Positions 12,180-23,623 of a stretch of 64,000 nt of DNA are shown in pieces. Positions within the stretch are counted from its first letter, which is position 1. Each line of letters begins with the position of its first letter. The notes below the pieces were generated by a model that was given only the letters and a program-made list of their open reading frames with translations, was not told the DNA's origin and made no database searches. A program made the position numbers and the translations under genes. This DNA is from Daphnia carinata (Eukaryota > Arthropoda > Branchiopoda > Diplostraca > Daphniidae): assembly GCF_022539665.2 (NCBI RefSeq), contig NC_081339.1:9297367-9361366 (forward strand), given 5' to 3'.

Positions 12180-12897
12180 TTATGGATTAACATTTATTGA
12201 TTTTTCATGAACGTGATAAGAGAAAAGAACAAAGGCCAGAGATACATTAATTAGACAGAGATGCAGATTACAAATTGCGTTTTTGAAATAGAGATGGATT
12301 CCGCAAGGAAAGCTAAAGAGGGTAGTCAGAATCAAAGAGTAGCTGACGATTGAGATGGAGTATAATATTCGTTTCATTTTTATCATAAAATGTGCGCCAA
12401 AAATGTGCGGCATAATCTTCAAAGATTTCACGCTGAAAAGGAAAGATTCTGAGGACGACTTGCTGCAAAATCCCATCATGAATTCGAAGAAATGGATACC
12501 AAATGATAGCAAGGATGGCCACTGTGGCAGCACCAATCTGGGCCAAATTTCTTAGTTCGGAGGAAAGCGAGGAACTTTTCGTTTGGCAGGAAGCCAGCAA
12601 ATAGAAGAAGATAGGTATAGCATGATACAATTCCATCTACTTAAAGTTTAAGGCAACTGAAAAGGCAATTGCTACTAACACATTCTTGCACCGAGAAACA
12701 AAAAGAAATGCCCACAAGGCAAATCCAGGCGAAACAAAATTGTACTCAAAATGACCATTATGTATCAGCGTAAGCCCAGGGTGCGAGCATAAGGCAAAGA
12801 AAATCCATTTGTACTTATTTTTCATCTTCAAGCTTCTAATATAAAAATACGCGCATTGGCAAAGAAAATACATACGTCTGACTTGATGTAAAAACAA
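12180..12897 (-). pseudogene. ALG6-like glucosyltransferase pseudogene fragment
   Basis: Three minus-strand segments together resemble the C-terminal half of ALG6, the ER membrane enzyme that adds the first glucose to Man9GlcNAc2-PP-dolichol. The first holds HPGLTLIHNGHFEYN and SPGFALW and ends in NFK followed by TAG. The second continues directly with MELYHA, then a membrane segment and FPFQREIFEDYAAHFW. The third, in another frame, ends with a membrane segment and FVLFSYHVHEKSI. So there is one nonsense codon (12637-12639, in place of the expected Gln) and at least one frameshift near 12400. No introns are seen over ~700 bases, which would suit a processed copy but is not proof. Assignment rests on remembered family motifs; ALG8 fits less well. 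Confidence 0.75.
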
Positions 12898-12934
12898 TCC
12901 GTGCTAGGATTCCATCTTACACCAAGTACTTTCT

Positions 12935-13420
12935 GCGAGTCTAAATTAAGACGCGAGTGCGAATTGGCTGAGTCTTCCGTAAAGTTTCAGTACGATTCCA
13001 ATTACGGCCATTGCGTCTTCTACTGTAGACGTATTTGACAGACAGTCGTCTACATATAGGTGGCGTAGGATTTGTCGACTGCTTCCTGAAAACTCAACTT
13101 CATAGGACTCTAGATATTTTTTCAGTACCTGAGCACTGCTGGGCTACATGTCAGTCCAAATGGATATCTGTTCCATTTATATAATTGCAATGATCCTGGG
13201 ACGTCTTTGGTCTTCTAGAAAAAAACCTTAACGCTTCTACGTCTTCTTTCAGCAGCTTTCAACATGAGTAACGCTTGTATGATGTCAGCTGTCCAGTCAG
13301 TGGGATTGAGCCTAAACATGCTGAGGATTGAGCATCACGTCAAGAATGCCCGGGTTTAGATAGGATTCTTCTTCTAGGCAATCGTTGACGCTGAAACGTT
13401 GGCAATCGTTTTCGGTTTTC
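12935..13420 (-). pseudogene. BEL/Pao reverse transcriptase relic
   Basis: The minus strand encodes a stretch resembling the palm domain of Pao reverse transcriptases: WNRYPFGLTCSPAVLR, then a frame change, then QILRHLYVDDCLSNTSTVED with the catalytic YVDD box near 13045-13060. A preceding segment (FRLNPTDWTADIIQAL) fits the usual order. Thumb, RNase H and integrase were not found; the ALG6-like fragment begins directly to the left. Confidence 0.8.
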
Positions 13421-13959
13421 TGAATCGTTGAAAACAGGCCTAATTCTACTAGTGGTTTTGTCTCTTCTGACAACCGGATGATGGGTCAGGATAGTGTAGA
13501 TACTGTTAAATGACGCTTTGGAAACGTTTGCTTTGTTTTTTTGAAATATCTGCCTTGGAAATGACCCCTGAATTTCTTTAATTTTCTGAATTTGGGTTCA
13601 TCTGAAGTCTTCATTTTCCTGTCTCTGTCCAATCTTCTTATCAGCGCTTTGGCCTGACCTTCTGCCATGGCTTCATTCTTTCTCAGACTTCTTTTGGTTT
13701 CATTCCTTGGGGGCGGTGCTACATAATGTCCATCTTCATCTTAAGTGATGGAATCTGCATAGGATTTCCACTGAATAGATAGTGGAATTTTCTCTAGTGG
13801 ATCTAAGCTTTTTATTTTCCCACCATTTTCGGAAATCTAGTTCATCTATTTTTGAGACAGTATCTTTTCCAAATTTGCGGGTGTTCCTAGTTTTGTTTTT
13901 AAGAGAAAGTCGGTAGCCGTGGTAGACGATATCGCCACTGTCTCTTCTTACCCTAGTAG

Positions 13960-15720
13960 TAACCATCCAAATTTGCTTTCCATCGCTCGTATACTCGTTT
14001 TCGAGACGATCTGTTTTGGGCCGAGAACCCTACAGACTTGATTCGCTCTGATCAAGCCATCTATTGGGCACGGCTCTGCTCTTCCACTTAGAATTCTATC
14101 ATCTGCGAGTTGGTACGCATGGCTCCAAAATTCGCTGACGAATTCTGTTTTTTTTTATCCTGCAACCTTCCCGATTTTGGCCTGCTCGATCGTTTCTAAT
14201 TCTATCTCTTCAGCTTGATGATTCCTAGAAGTCGCAATTTTCTTACGCTGCGTTCCTTTTCTGAATGGATATGTCCTACTGCTTGTAGCACCAGGTTGAT
14301 CTTCCCGACCTCTTGTAGTCCTAGAGATTGAGCTAATTCACTTTAAAATAAGGTTGCATTCGATCCTTGATCGATACAAGCAATAGCTTTGTGCCATCCT
14401 TTTGGGCCCTCCACAATTACTGTTGCCGTGTGGACGTATACGCCATCAAATAGACGTGCTTCTATTGAAAGAGGAACGTCATCTTTTATATTTAACATTA
14501 GAGATGCTGCTACTGTTGCCGTCACCGATTTCGGATTAACTACATTGTTGCAGATAGCTGTGTTATGATGTTTTCCGCATTTGGTGCACTTGCTTATACT
14601 CCAACACTCACTCGCTTGATGATTTTGTCCAAGGCACTTTCAACACCTTTTTTTTTAACTTGCTCAATTTTCTTTTCTAGTGTGACATCACATTTGGTCG
14701 GGAGTGTTTATCATTGCAAAATAAATGTCTTCTTTTTTCTTTACTAAGCAGTTTCCTGTTTATTGGATATTCTGTTGCAATTCCTGTGACTGCTAACGCA
14801 ACTACCGTTGGCATTGCGAATGTTGCTTTTTTCTGTTGGATCTTGTTTTGTTTTCTTTTTCGTGTTTTTCTGTGGAATAAGCATATCCCCCGGTTTTCAA
14901 CGGTCGAATAGTAAAAATAAAGAAATTTTTTAAGGTCTTCTGTGACCGTCTGGTTTCTCCATGCCATCTTGATATTGTCGCGGGTAAAAAGAGGGTGTAG
15001 TTATCTCTTCACAGAGATGAATCACCCGCTCCTGTAGCTAGGGCCGTGGGAAAGAAAATCAGTAAAAGAATCAGTAGTTCGGAAGATACGCGGATGCGTC
15101 AGCCGGAAGGGGAATATTTTACAAAAGGGTATAAAGAGTAGTTGTAGGCTTTTCTACGTTACCGAGGTTTAAAGCATGGCCCATTGCCTTGTGACGTAGT
15201 TGTCGCAAGGCCTTGTGGTCGTCTTGACGTTCTTCTTTTCTTAGTAATGGCAATGTAATGGTTGGCTTTTACCGATCTCGGTTTGTTGTATTTCCCATTT
15301 TAAATATTAATTGCCTTGGTGTAATTGTCTTCCATTAAAACCAAATACGATATTGCACCAGCAGCTTCCTCCGTTATGTGTAGTTTCAATCTGCTAAAGT
15401 TTTCAATGGACTTTATTGATTAGTTTTCATGGATAAGTGCGCAAAAGATCGCCCAACAATCCCTCCATTTGTGTAAATCACCATCGAATTTCGATTCTGG
15501 GTAGCAGATGTGCTATACTTATAGCGTTCGTAGTAGGATAGGATGTAGTAGGATTGCAATGTCAGTGCGTTCATTGCTGGAGCAATGTTCGTACTTGGAG
15601 ATCTCTCCTCTTCGCTATGCGCAGCGACTGAGTGCAGGTTCTGGAGTGCAAGTTCCCTTGGTTGGGGGCTTCTTCTGGTCTCAACTGGTCTTCTCCTCCT
15701 CCAATCGATACTCATCTTGT
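13960..15720 (-). pseudogene. BEL/Pao gag-protease relic
   Basis: A possible gag start (MSIDWRRRRPVETRR) opens at 15715. Near 14560-14650 lie zinc knuckles, including CTKCGKHHNTAIC, the HH form typical of BEL gag. They are followed in the same frame by a retropepsin-like segment (ATVIVEGPKGWHKAIACIDQ, then GSN) with a D-x-G-S core where active enzymes have DTGS. The family signature FGWLLLG follows near 13975, just before a stop. The protein would have cleaved the Gag-Pol precursor; it can no longer be made. Confidence 0.75.
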
Positions 15721-16089
15721 GAAAACGGTTGATGAATTCTTCATGTTGTCAAAGATATTTTTCTTGAGCTTCGTCTTCCAATATTGGGATGAGTGCCTGA
15801 TTTTCACAGTCTGCCTGAAAAATGTATCTGAAAGACAATTATACTGGGATATCCCAAGGCAAGGTTTCTATTTGAGAAAGCAACACAAAAATGGATATAG
15901 GAAAGAAGCGAAAACTGTATTTTGTGATATCGCACAGGTTCATAACAAAAGGAGCTGTTCTTCTAACTTAAAACTTCTTTCACAAGGAGGCTTCAAATGG
16001 TCTTGATTAACAAACACAACAAAACAATTTTTACCATGACACAAATTTTGAGTTGTATCTCTTCAGGGCTGGCAAGTTCTTCACTTTTT

Positions 16090-16838
16090 CTAATAATCTC
16101 CCTCTAGCATCTGGAGCACGTATTCTTCGTCCTCTTCTTGCTTCTTTAGAGTTACCACCTGGCCGTCAGCACGATCTTCGATCTGCACTTTTATCTTCTC
16201 TTTCTTCTCCTCGGGGACACCAGCTTTGTTGGGGAAGAAATTTGAAACGATGACGCTTCCAGCTGGTCGTATGGTGTGTGCTGGTGGAGTCGCAGGATAT
16301 CGTGATGGGTGGTATATTCTGACCGGCTGGATATGAAACCTTGGTCCGAATGCTGGTCTTGGATGAGCCAGTGGTCCAGATGGAAGTGGAATGTCCGGGT
16401 ATATTTTTTCTTCTGGTACCACAAGTGTTGGCTGCTGTAGATGACTCGGCATCAAAGATTCCAGATATCTGGCTCGGTCAGTATTGGACTGGATGTTGGT
16501 GATGGCAATGGCTTCAAGTCTTGGCAAATGACGACTGGCTACACTAAAGTAACCTCTCTCGTAGTAAGCTAGCTTGTCGTCAATGGTGACTCCAGGGGGG
16601 AGAGGTTGGTATTCTCTGCTCGGTGTAGGATGTAGAGGTGCTGGTCGTTCCCCAAATTTTACTTGCGCATGAAAGACGGCAATTCTTCTAATCTTTATCA
16701 TGTACTGGTGGGAAAGGTTAGTAACGGGGTTCTAAGTATAATTGTAAACTTAGCTTACATTCATCCTCTGTGTATCTGCCCAAGTGAGTGGCCTGTATTG
16801 CCTCTTCATGGCTAAGGTAGGTGTTTGTTGGAAAAAGG
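16090..16838 (-). CDS. Unrecognised Pro-rich protein, last two exons
   Basis: Exon 16838-16759 (acceptor cccccacag, donor AAT|gtaagc) joins across a 54-base intron (acceptor cccaccag) to exon 16704-16090, in frame and without stops, to a TAG at 16090-16092. The product ends in about 230 residues: RQYRPLTWADTQRMNYM, then IDDKLAYYERGYFSVASRHL, a Pro/His-rich middle (PLPSGPLAHPRP, RYPATPPAHTIRPAG) and a charged tail (KKEKIKVQIED, KKQEEDEEYVLQ). No domain is recognised and there is no signal peptide or membrane segment in the visible part. Upstream exons, and so the start, were not found. Unlike most frames here it is long, spliced and not part of an obvious element, so it is probably a real host gene, or a duplicate of its 3' end. 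Confidence 0.6.
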
Positions 16839-17342
16839 CTGTGGGGGACGAAAATGATTGTTAACAATGAAAACAGAAAAGCTTAAGCCCTTACACTAGT
16901 TTAAGGTACCGGCTAGAAAATTTCCTTAACACGTGTTACTTGACCTACACTTGTGTGACTTTTACAAAAAGCAGCTTAATTTGTCTAGGTGGGCGATGTC
17001 GTCAAATTCTATGGTTTCGAAGGACCATGTAACAAATTTGCCTATTGGGGGAGGGTTAATTTAAGTCTAAACTTATTAATTTATACCTTATTTAATCGTT
17101 GTGAGGGAGTAAGGATTTTGTTGGAATGCACTAGCACTTTATTGAACTTAACAACTTACAAAGACGTCTGCTTTCACTCAAGGAGAAATTTTGAACGGTC
17201 GGCCTTTGCCGATATCGGCCACCAAGAAGGCTCTGTTTACAGTGCCCCTAGCGGCCTACACAATTTATAATAATCAAACATAAAAAATTGCGGATCTTCT
17301 CACAGGACTCCCGAACCTAAAGATTCTCTTGTTCTTCCCCAG
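16839..17342. other. Intergenic or intron of the gene at 16090-16838
   Basis: No exon, repeat or RNA is recognised. If the adjacent gene has upstream exons, part of this stretch is intron. Confidence 0.4.
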
Positions 17343-19950
17343 TTGAGAATACGCAACAAAGTAGTAATGAAGCAATTTTTTGTTTCTTCTATATGCTCCA
17401 GAGAAAATGACATAAATTCACTTAACAAATGTCCGTCATATCTACTCCATTCGTATCCGCGATGTTCCGCATTGCTGCGGCAGACTTTTTTATGTTTTAT
17501 TTTGTTGTTCTTTCGTTTCTACTTTTTGGTTTTTTATTTTGTTTTTGTTCTAAATTTATAGTGGACCGAATAGTTATGTGCTACCATATGTTTTTTCTCC
17601 GCCCTAGTTATCAATAAAAACTATGAATTAACATTATTAGGTGCATTTTATATACAAGGCATGAAAGCAGCGGTATAGGCCATTTTTTCAGTGAACTATC
17701 AATCCATAATATTGCGCAATAAATCGAAATGGTATCACCCCACTGGATTAGTTCTTTTACCATGGAAAACGATTACCAGTTTTGGACCCAACACTTCAAC
17801 AACACCAATAATTACGTGTAACAAGAAACAACCTCAAATTTTAAAAATAGCTACACACCACAGATGGTCAATGGAGTTAATTTACTTTTAACCTATGGGC
17901 TTACTGGAGTAGCGTAAAATGCTGTTTATTAATTTTTAACCAACAAATTTCATCGAGGTCTTATAGTATCTTCAAATTGCTGCAAGACTACCTGCGTTCA
18001 CTACTAAAAAAAACGTTTCAAAAATGAGAGGTGTCTTTTACGGTTGGCTAGACGACAAGAATGTATCAATGGCGGTTGGTTTGCTGGACAAGGTGAGTGC
18101 GTAGAATGAAACTGCAACAAATAAGAAGTTGTCTTTTGTGTTAATTTGTTGCCAACAAGACGAGGAATTTTCACTTTAAGGCTCTCCATGACAGGTACGG
18201 TCTAGTGGAAACATTTGCGCAGGACCGTTTGAAATAAGAGTATGTTTTAATTAACTGCCATTACAGCACATTCTTGTCTAAACCAGCTCTATGTTGGAGT
18301 TAGCAGCTGCCGAATGTTCAATCTAACTTTTACTCTTTTAAACAAAACCTATCTACAACAATTCTGCAGGGGATCAATGCAGTTATTGGAATAAAAAGGC
18401 TTAGGAATGAACCGTAACTCTTACTGTTGGATGTGACAGCCCAATTTTTTTTTTTTACTAAGGTACATAAAGGAACCTACCTTTTCTTCAAGTGAATAGT
18501 CTCCACACAAAAGTCCCTACTGCTGAAGAAAACTCATGTATAACCTAACGTCACTGCCACATTCAAAAACTATTGAAATGAGTTTATTTGATGGTGAGAA
18601 GAGGAAAACATATGCCAGGTACAGTAAACCATGAACGTATTTGAAAGCCAAACACTTAAAATTCAACTATCCCTTACGGATGCATGTTAACCATAGGGGT
18701 AATGTAAACGAACTGTTCAGATAAGGTAAAAATGCAACGTAGGTCAGTATCAACGGTAACCTTTTCACGTTGGGACTGAAAGGAGAGACAATATGATGGA
18801 AGAAAAAAAAAGCAGCGAAAAATAACGCAGTGGCCATTGTGGATATTCTGTGAACCTTCCCACAGTTTTGGTTCCTGACAAATTCAAGATAAAAAAATTG
18901 TACAGTTTGTCGGACAAGCGCCCAGTAAAAAAAGAAAAATGACCGATAATTTTAGGTTGCTTACTTTATTAGGTACTTTCATAAGTGCATACCCCTTCGT
19001 CCGTTTTTACTCAGTATCCAGCATGGTTTCATATCATGTTGTACCTGCACATCATTCAGTCACCACAATGTTCTTCCACAACAAATCAACGCCGAACACC
19101 CAACATCGACGCAACAACTTAATTTTATGAAGAACTACATTTTAGTCTAAATTTCAAACAAACGCGATTGCTAGATAGTATTGGTTTTATATTTACATGT
19201 TTTACGCCGAAATTCACAGAGGCGTACGGCATAGAATACATGACTTTAAATTATACAATCAATTGAGATTTCATTAGTTGCAGTAGTCATTTTTGTTTTT
19301 CAGTTTTCATTCAGTAGATCTTGTAGCCATTGCCGTTGAAAGGGATGTGGACAGGTGCAACTGAAAGTTCGAATTCGTGGACGGGAAAATGATCTCCTTT
19401 GGGCTAGAAACCAGCTTCATCAGCAGTCCAGGACAAAGTGAATTTGTGGCCTTCAGGAGAAATCCAGTAAGAGGATTCCTTGTTGGTGTTGCCTAGGATT
19501 TCGCCGTACGATTCTTTGCCGTAGGAATCTTAGATGACTCCTTACATCATCTTCTGGACCTGAGCCTCTTCCCGAGTTGTGTAGTCAGACTGGGCGTAGC
19601 TGTGAGTTAATAGAATTTCATTTTTTTAAATATCAATACTTTTAAACCATATGTTGTTGAGTACAAGGTAATGCACCTACCTCCATTGGCTGTCGCCATT
19701 GAGGTTGTGCTCCTCAGAGTGGCTAATGATGGTAGCGTCGGCGTATTTGTTATCCTTGTTGTAGCTTGATGCATGGTAGGCTGGCGCCGCGTAGGCTGGT
19801 GCAGGGTAGGTTGGTGAGAGTACTTCGATGCAGGATAACTTGGGGCAGGATAGCTGGCAGCTTTGTATTCCGGTTTGTAGCTGGATGGTAGGCTACGGCG
19901 GCAGCAACAGCCAAGAATGCGGCGACAAAGAACTGTCGGAAAATGTCGTC
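17343..19950. repeat. Segmental duplication, copy B
   Basis: This is the second copy of the segment at 5140-7044, same orientation. It has an extra ~690 bases (about 18045-18745). Similarity is moderate through most of its length but almost complete over about 200 bases at its right end (19750-19946), which hold exon 2 of a cuticle pseudogene. Confidence 0.85.
19311..19932 (-). pseudogene. RR-1 cuticle protein pseudogene (copy B)
   Basis: This has the same two-exon arrangement as the pseudogene at 6400-7040: exon 2 at 19932-19681 and exon 3 at 19599-19311, with conserved GT-AG borders and a final HIPFNGNGYKIY plus TGA. Exon 3 has at least three in-frame stops: two in the MMQGVTYDSY-like segment and one inside the RR core, where the GFQPKG Gln codon is TAG. 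Exon 2 carries the same frame breaks as copy A. Confidence 0.85.
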
Positions 19951-20086
19951 ATTAGTTTAGACTCCAAAGTTTTTTCCACTGAACAAATTTGTATTTGTTT
20001 CACGCTGCGGAAGTTGGTCAAACCTGCCAACGGAAACTCGAATGTGAATAATGCGTACATAACCAATTTTTTTCAACAATAAGACG

Positions 20087-20945
20087 TCAACGAATTAACT
20101 GCTTTCCCAATCGCAAAAGATGGTTCTTTCTTTGTTCTCCTTGTTGACGTGTGAGTTCACCAACCATAAGTTTCAGATACGTTGACATACCAACACCCTT
20201 AGGACCTACTACTGCGACTCGTGAGGCAATGCCTATACCGAAATCACAGTTGTTTAAAAGAGGCCTTTGTGCCTCGCAGCCAAAGTTGACGATATGAATT
20301 CCTAGGATAGGTGGTTGCAAAGATGACGGATCGGGAAAGCGAAATTCGACGACGGAATCTTTAGGCCTCTGTAGAATCTCAAATGATCACATGGAATCGA
20401 CATCGTTCTCGCAGTTCGGTTCTATTCTTTTCTGTTTTCTTCATTAGGACCTCTTTCTAATTTTTTTCTGCGGACTTTTTTGAATGTCTTTGGGATTTCA
20501 GTTCTTTCAGCTTCTTATCCTGTTTTTCGTAATCTCTGGTATGCTCTTCGGATTTTTGCAGGTCCATTTACTTAAACTGAGTAAAAACCTTGATAAAAAA
20601 ATAGTTTTACCATATTCAAATGAATAATGTCTACACAGACACTATCTAAGAAAGACTGATCTCGTGACACATCAATAAAGTTCTTTTCAGCCTTGGAGGT
20701 AGTTGTCCAACTAAATGACAGCGTTCAAATCTAAATGAATCCAAATCAGTTTATTATTCGTTCATCATAAGAAGTGTACCCTCCAAAAACAGCATTTGCC
20801 AACCACCGCTTAAGGTTTTCGTTGGTCGATTCTGCATTTCGGTCGTAAAACCGAGGCTGGCTAAAATCCGCCGGGCTGATACCCCATCGGCATTAATGGC
20901 CCGCAATTCTTCATACGCTTGACTTAGTCGTTCCGCGACCTAGAC
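20087..20945 (-). pseudogene. ABCF1-like ABC-F ATPase pseudogene fragment
   Basis: Minus-strand segments follow the order of an ABC-F protein (GCN20/ABCF1 type, soluble, translation-linked). First comes ABC domain 1 with the signature region ([12 protein letters not shown]) after an acceptor near 20943. Then comes a segment like the end of domain 1 (QSFLDSVCVDIIHLN, near 20640-20700) with the Walker B stretch missing. Next is the charged linker (RDYEKQDKKLKELKSQ). Last is the start of ABC domain 2 (VEFRFPDPSSLQPPILG, with Walker A GPKGVGMST). The Walker A Lys is Met, and stops and frame changes interrupt the linker. It sits beside segmental-duplication copy B. Confidence 0.85.
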
Positions 20946-21466
20946 ACCAACAAAAAAGGAAGTTAAAAAGAAGCCAATAACAATTCAACTCCTTTCAGGA
21001 TTACCAAATTTTACCCTTCATTTGCATTATTTTTCATCAAATTTTTCAGATTCTTTAAGTAACATTTTTCCATATTTGCTTCCACATTTGCCTGAAATGC
21101 TGGGGTATCATCGGAACCATTTCCTGTTCACACTACAAGACATGAATGGAAGGAGGAATCTATAAACGTTGGAAGGCTTTGTAGTGCAGCAGGGATTTCT
21201 TTCCATGCCGAAAGTGTACAAGAGAAACAATGTATTACGTATGTGGAAATTGCACAATAAGTGCCTCCCTTTAGGTCAGACAACTCCATATCTCCTGCAA
21301 TGGTATGTTAGAAGACTTGTATTTGTAAATAAACTTTTGCCTTTGGCTGATATGCTCAAATTTTTCACTTTAACATCTGCAGCATTTTCCAGCTATGACA
21401 CCTTTTTATCATATTTCTGAGTTTGGGAAATGGTAAAAATTTTCTCCTATTCACATTTGTGCTGAG
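20946..21466. other. Intergenic, nothing recognised
   Basis: No gene is supported. The 83-codon open frame at 21169-21420 has no recognisable motif. Confidence 0.4.
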
Positions 21467-21474
21467 CTCACGAC

Positions 21475-21939
21475 CAGACTTGCCGCGCCGATCAATTTTC
21501 CGATCTCGATCTCCGATCCGATCTTTTGCAGTTTGATCGGATCGCCCGATCCGAATTTCGAATTTCCGATTCAAATTTTGCCGATCATTTTTACCGATCA
21601 TTTTTGTGCGACATCTAACGCTTAAAATTCACACCGTCTAACGAATGTTGCATTGGCTGTCACAGCGGCAGTCACTGACGGCCATTGAGAGTGAACCTTA
21701 AACAGTTTCCATCAATTGGCATTCGCAAAAACAGTAGTGAAAAGAGCTTCATGCGACTGCAAAATTTACAGCAAATTAGATGGCGAAAAGTTTGATCGCT
21801 AAAAATGATCGGATCGCGATCAATTTTTTGGGATCGCCGATCCGATCTCCGATCTTTCTCAAAAGATCGGATCGGCGATCATTTTTTGATCGAAGATCGG
21901 ATCGGCGATCAATTTTTGATCGCGATCGCGGCAAGTCTG
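21475..21939. mobile_element. hAT-type MITE, GATC-rich, copy 1
   Basis: It has 13-bp terminal inverted repeats (CAGACTTGCCGCG ... CGCGGCAAGTCTG) and an exact 8-bp target duplication ctcacgac (21467-21474 and 21940-21947). An 8-bp duplication and CAG ends fit the hAT superfamily. The 465-bp body is non-coding, holds more than 20 GATC motifs in imperfect palindromes, and would fold extensively. A sister copy lies at 23182-23615. Confidence 0.92.
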
Positions 21940-21990
21940 CTCACGACTGACTCGACTCCGTGAAGGCGTCAGCATATTGGTCGTTTTACA

Positions 21991-22413
21991 TGTTGCAACT
22001 ATTGCCCTCTCTCGTCGGTTGACTGTATTTTAAGTGCTGCCATCTTGTGTGAGCCTTTGTTTGCATGTCTTTTATTATTGTCACCCTTTCACCCCTAGAG
22101 GTCAGGTCGAACCTTAGTCGACTTCTGGCCTCTCTTTTACTTAGTCTGGGACTCGGGATTTGGCCCGACGTCCGACAGGACGTAAAGAGGGGGCTCTGCC
22201 GTTGGCTGGCCGCCCTCGTGTTAGTCCTTTAAAGAAGGAGCTCTGCAGGATTGCTGGCTTCCCTTCGCGATGTGTTTGTAAATAGTATATGTGTTGTAAG
22301 CATTGTGTTTATTTTGTATGTCTGTGTTGAATGCCTTTGTTGTATTTCTGTGCTATAATGTATGTGTCTTCAATAATGTGTTTTGTTGGTATAAATGTGT
22401 CAAAACTGTAACA
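21991..22413 (+). repeat. 5' LTR of the TRIM-like element
   Basis: The 423-bp LTR starts TGTTGCAACTATTGCC and ends AAAACTGTAACA. It is nearly identical to 22749-23175. Confidence 0.92.
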
Positions 22414-22748
22414 TTTGGTGTCAGAAGTGGGATCTCAACAGGCCATCGAATGACTTTTAAAAAGTCGCCTACAACGGACCCGCGTGCCACGTAAGGGAGG
22501 AAATTTCGACTTTTCGTGACGCCGCCATCTTGGTTTGTCCCTTTGAAGGTGCCGTCTGAGAAGTATCAGTTCCTGCCATCCGCCAAGAGGAATAACCCAA
22601 ATATGTTCGGTCAACCACAGAACCTGTAAGCGATCGCCTTAGGAGCCATGGAGAGGAAGCTTTTTCTTAATTTTCCTGTTTTGATTTCGAAGTTTTGAAA
22701 TTGGTATATTTTGTATCATTGGCAAACTTCGAGTCAGGAAAGGCCGAG

Positions 22749-23175
22749 TGTTGCAACTATTGCCCTCTCTCGTTGGTTGACTGTATTTTAAGTGCTGCCA
22801 TCTTGTGTGAGCCTTAGCGTTATTGCATGTCTTTCATTATTGTCACCCTTTCACCTCTAGAGGTCAGGTCGAACCTTAGTCGACTTCTGGCCTCTCTTTT
22901 ACTTAGTCTGGGACTCGGGATTTGGCCCGACGTCCGACAGGACGTAAAGAGGTGGCTCTGCCGTTGGCTGGCCGCCCTCGTGTTAGTCCTTTAAAGAAGG
23001 AGCTCTGCAGGATTGCTGGCTTCCCTTCGCGATGTGTTTGTAAATAGTATATGTGTTGTAAGTATTGTGTTTATTTTGTATGTCTGTGTTGAATGCCTTT
23101 GTTGTATTTCTGTGCTATAATGTATGTGTCTTCAATAATGTGTTTTGTTGGTATAAATGTGTCAAAACTGTAACA
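22749..23175 (+). repeat. 3' LTR of the TRIM-like element
   Basis: The 427-bp direct copy of the left LTR has only a handful of differences, including a few extra bases near 22815. The adjacent hAT MITE inserted at its right border. Confidence 0.92.
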
Positions 23176-23181
23176 TACAGT

Positions 23182-23615
23182 CAGACTTGCCGCGCCGATC
23201 AATTTTCCGATCTCGATCTCCGATCTTTTGAGTTTGATCGGATCGGGCGATCCGATCTTTTGAGTTTGATCGGATCGCCGATCAAGATCGGCCGATCATT
23301 TTTACCGATCTTTTTGTACGACATCTAGCGCTCAAAATTTACACTATTTAACGAATTTAGCATTGGCTGTCACAGCGACAGTCACTGACGGCCATTGAGG
23401 GTGAACACTAAACAGTTTCCCTCAATTGGCATTCGCAAAAATAGTAGTGAAAGAGTACCATGTGGCTGCAAACTCGACAGCTAGATGGCGAAAAGTTTGA
23501 TCGCTCAAAAAGATCGGATCGCGATCATTTTTTTGGGATCGCCGATCCGATCTCCGATCTTTCTCAAACGATCGGATAGGCGATCATTTTTTGATCGAAG
23601 ATCGCGGCAAGTCTG
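23182..23615. mobile_element. hAT-type MITE, GATC-rich, copy 2
   Basis: It has the same termini as copy 1 and an exact 8-bp target duplication catacagt (23174-23181 and 23616-23623). The duplicated bases contain the last two bases of the TRIM LTR plus its taca target repeat, so this MITE inserted after the TRIM, exactly across its right border. At 434 bp it is slightly shorter than copy 1. Confidence 0.92.
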
Positions 23616-23623
23616 CATACAGT

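Larger units (their letters stand above)
12930..15720 (-). mobile_element. Decayed BEL/Pao LTR retrotransposon (internal region)
   Basis: Minus-strand fragments appear in BEL/Pao order: gag, paired zinc knuckles, protease, reverse transcriptase. The gag piece includes EEAAGAISYLVLMEDNYTKA near 15300-15390. LTRs were not found at either end. Many stops and frameshifts show it is old and inactive. Confidence 0.8.
21991..23175 (+). mobile_element. Internally deleted LTR element (TRIM-like)
   Basis: Two LTRs (21991-22413, 423 bp; 22749-23175, 427 bp), each TGTTGCAAC...CTGTAACA, flank only 335 bases of non-coding sequence. A primer binding site (TGGTGTCAGAAGTGGGAT, 22416-22433, of the tRNA-Leu type) follows the left LTR, and a short purine tract precedes the right one. 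The 4-bp duplication taca flanks it (21987-21990 and 23176-23179). It must depend on enzymes supplied by another element. The LTRs resemble none of the others in this window. Confidence 0.92.
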
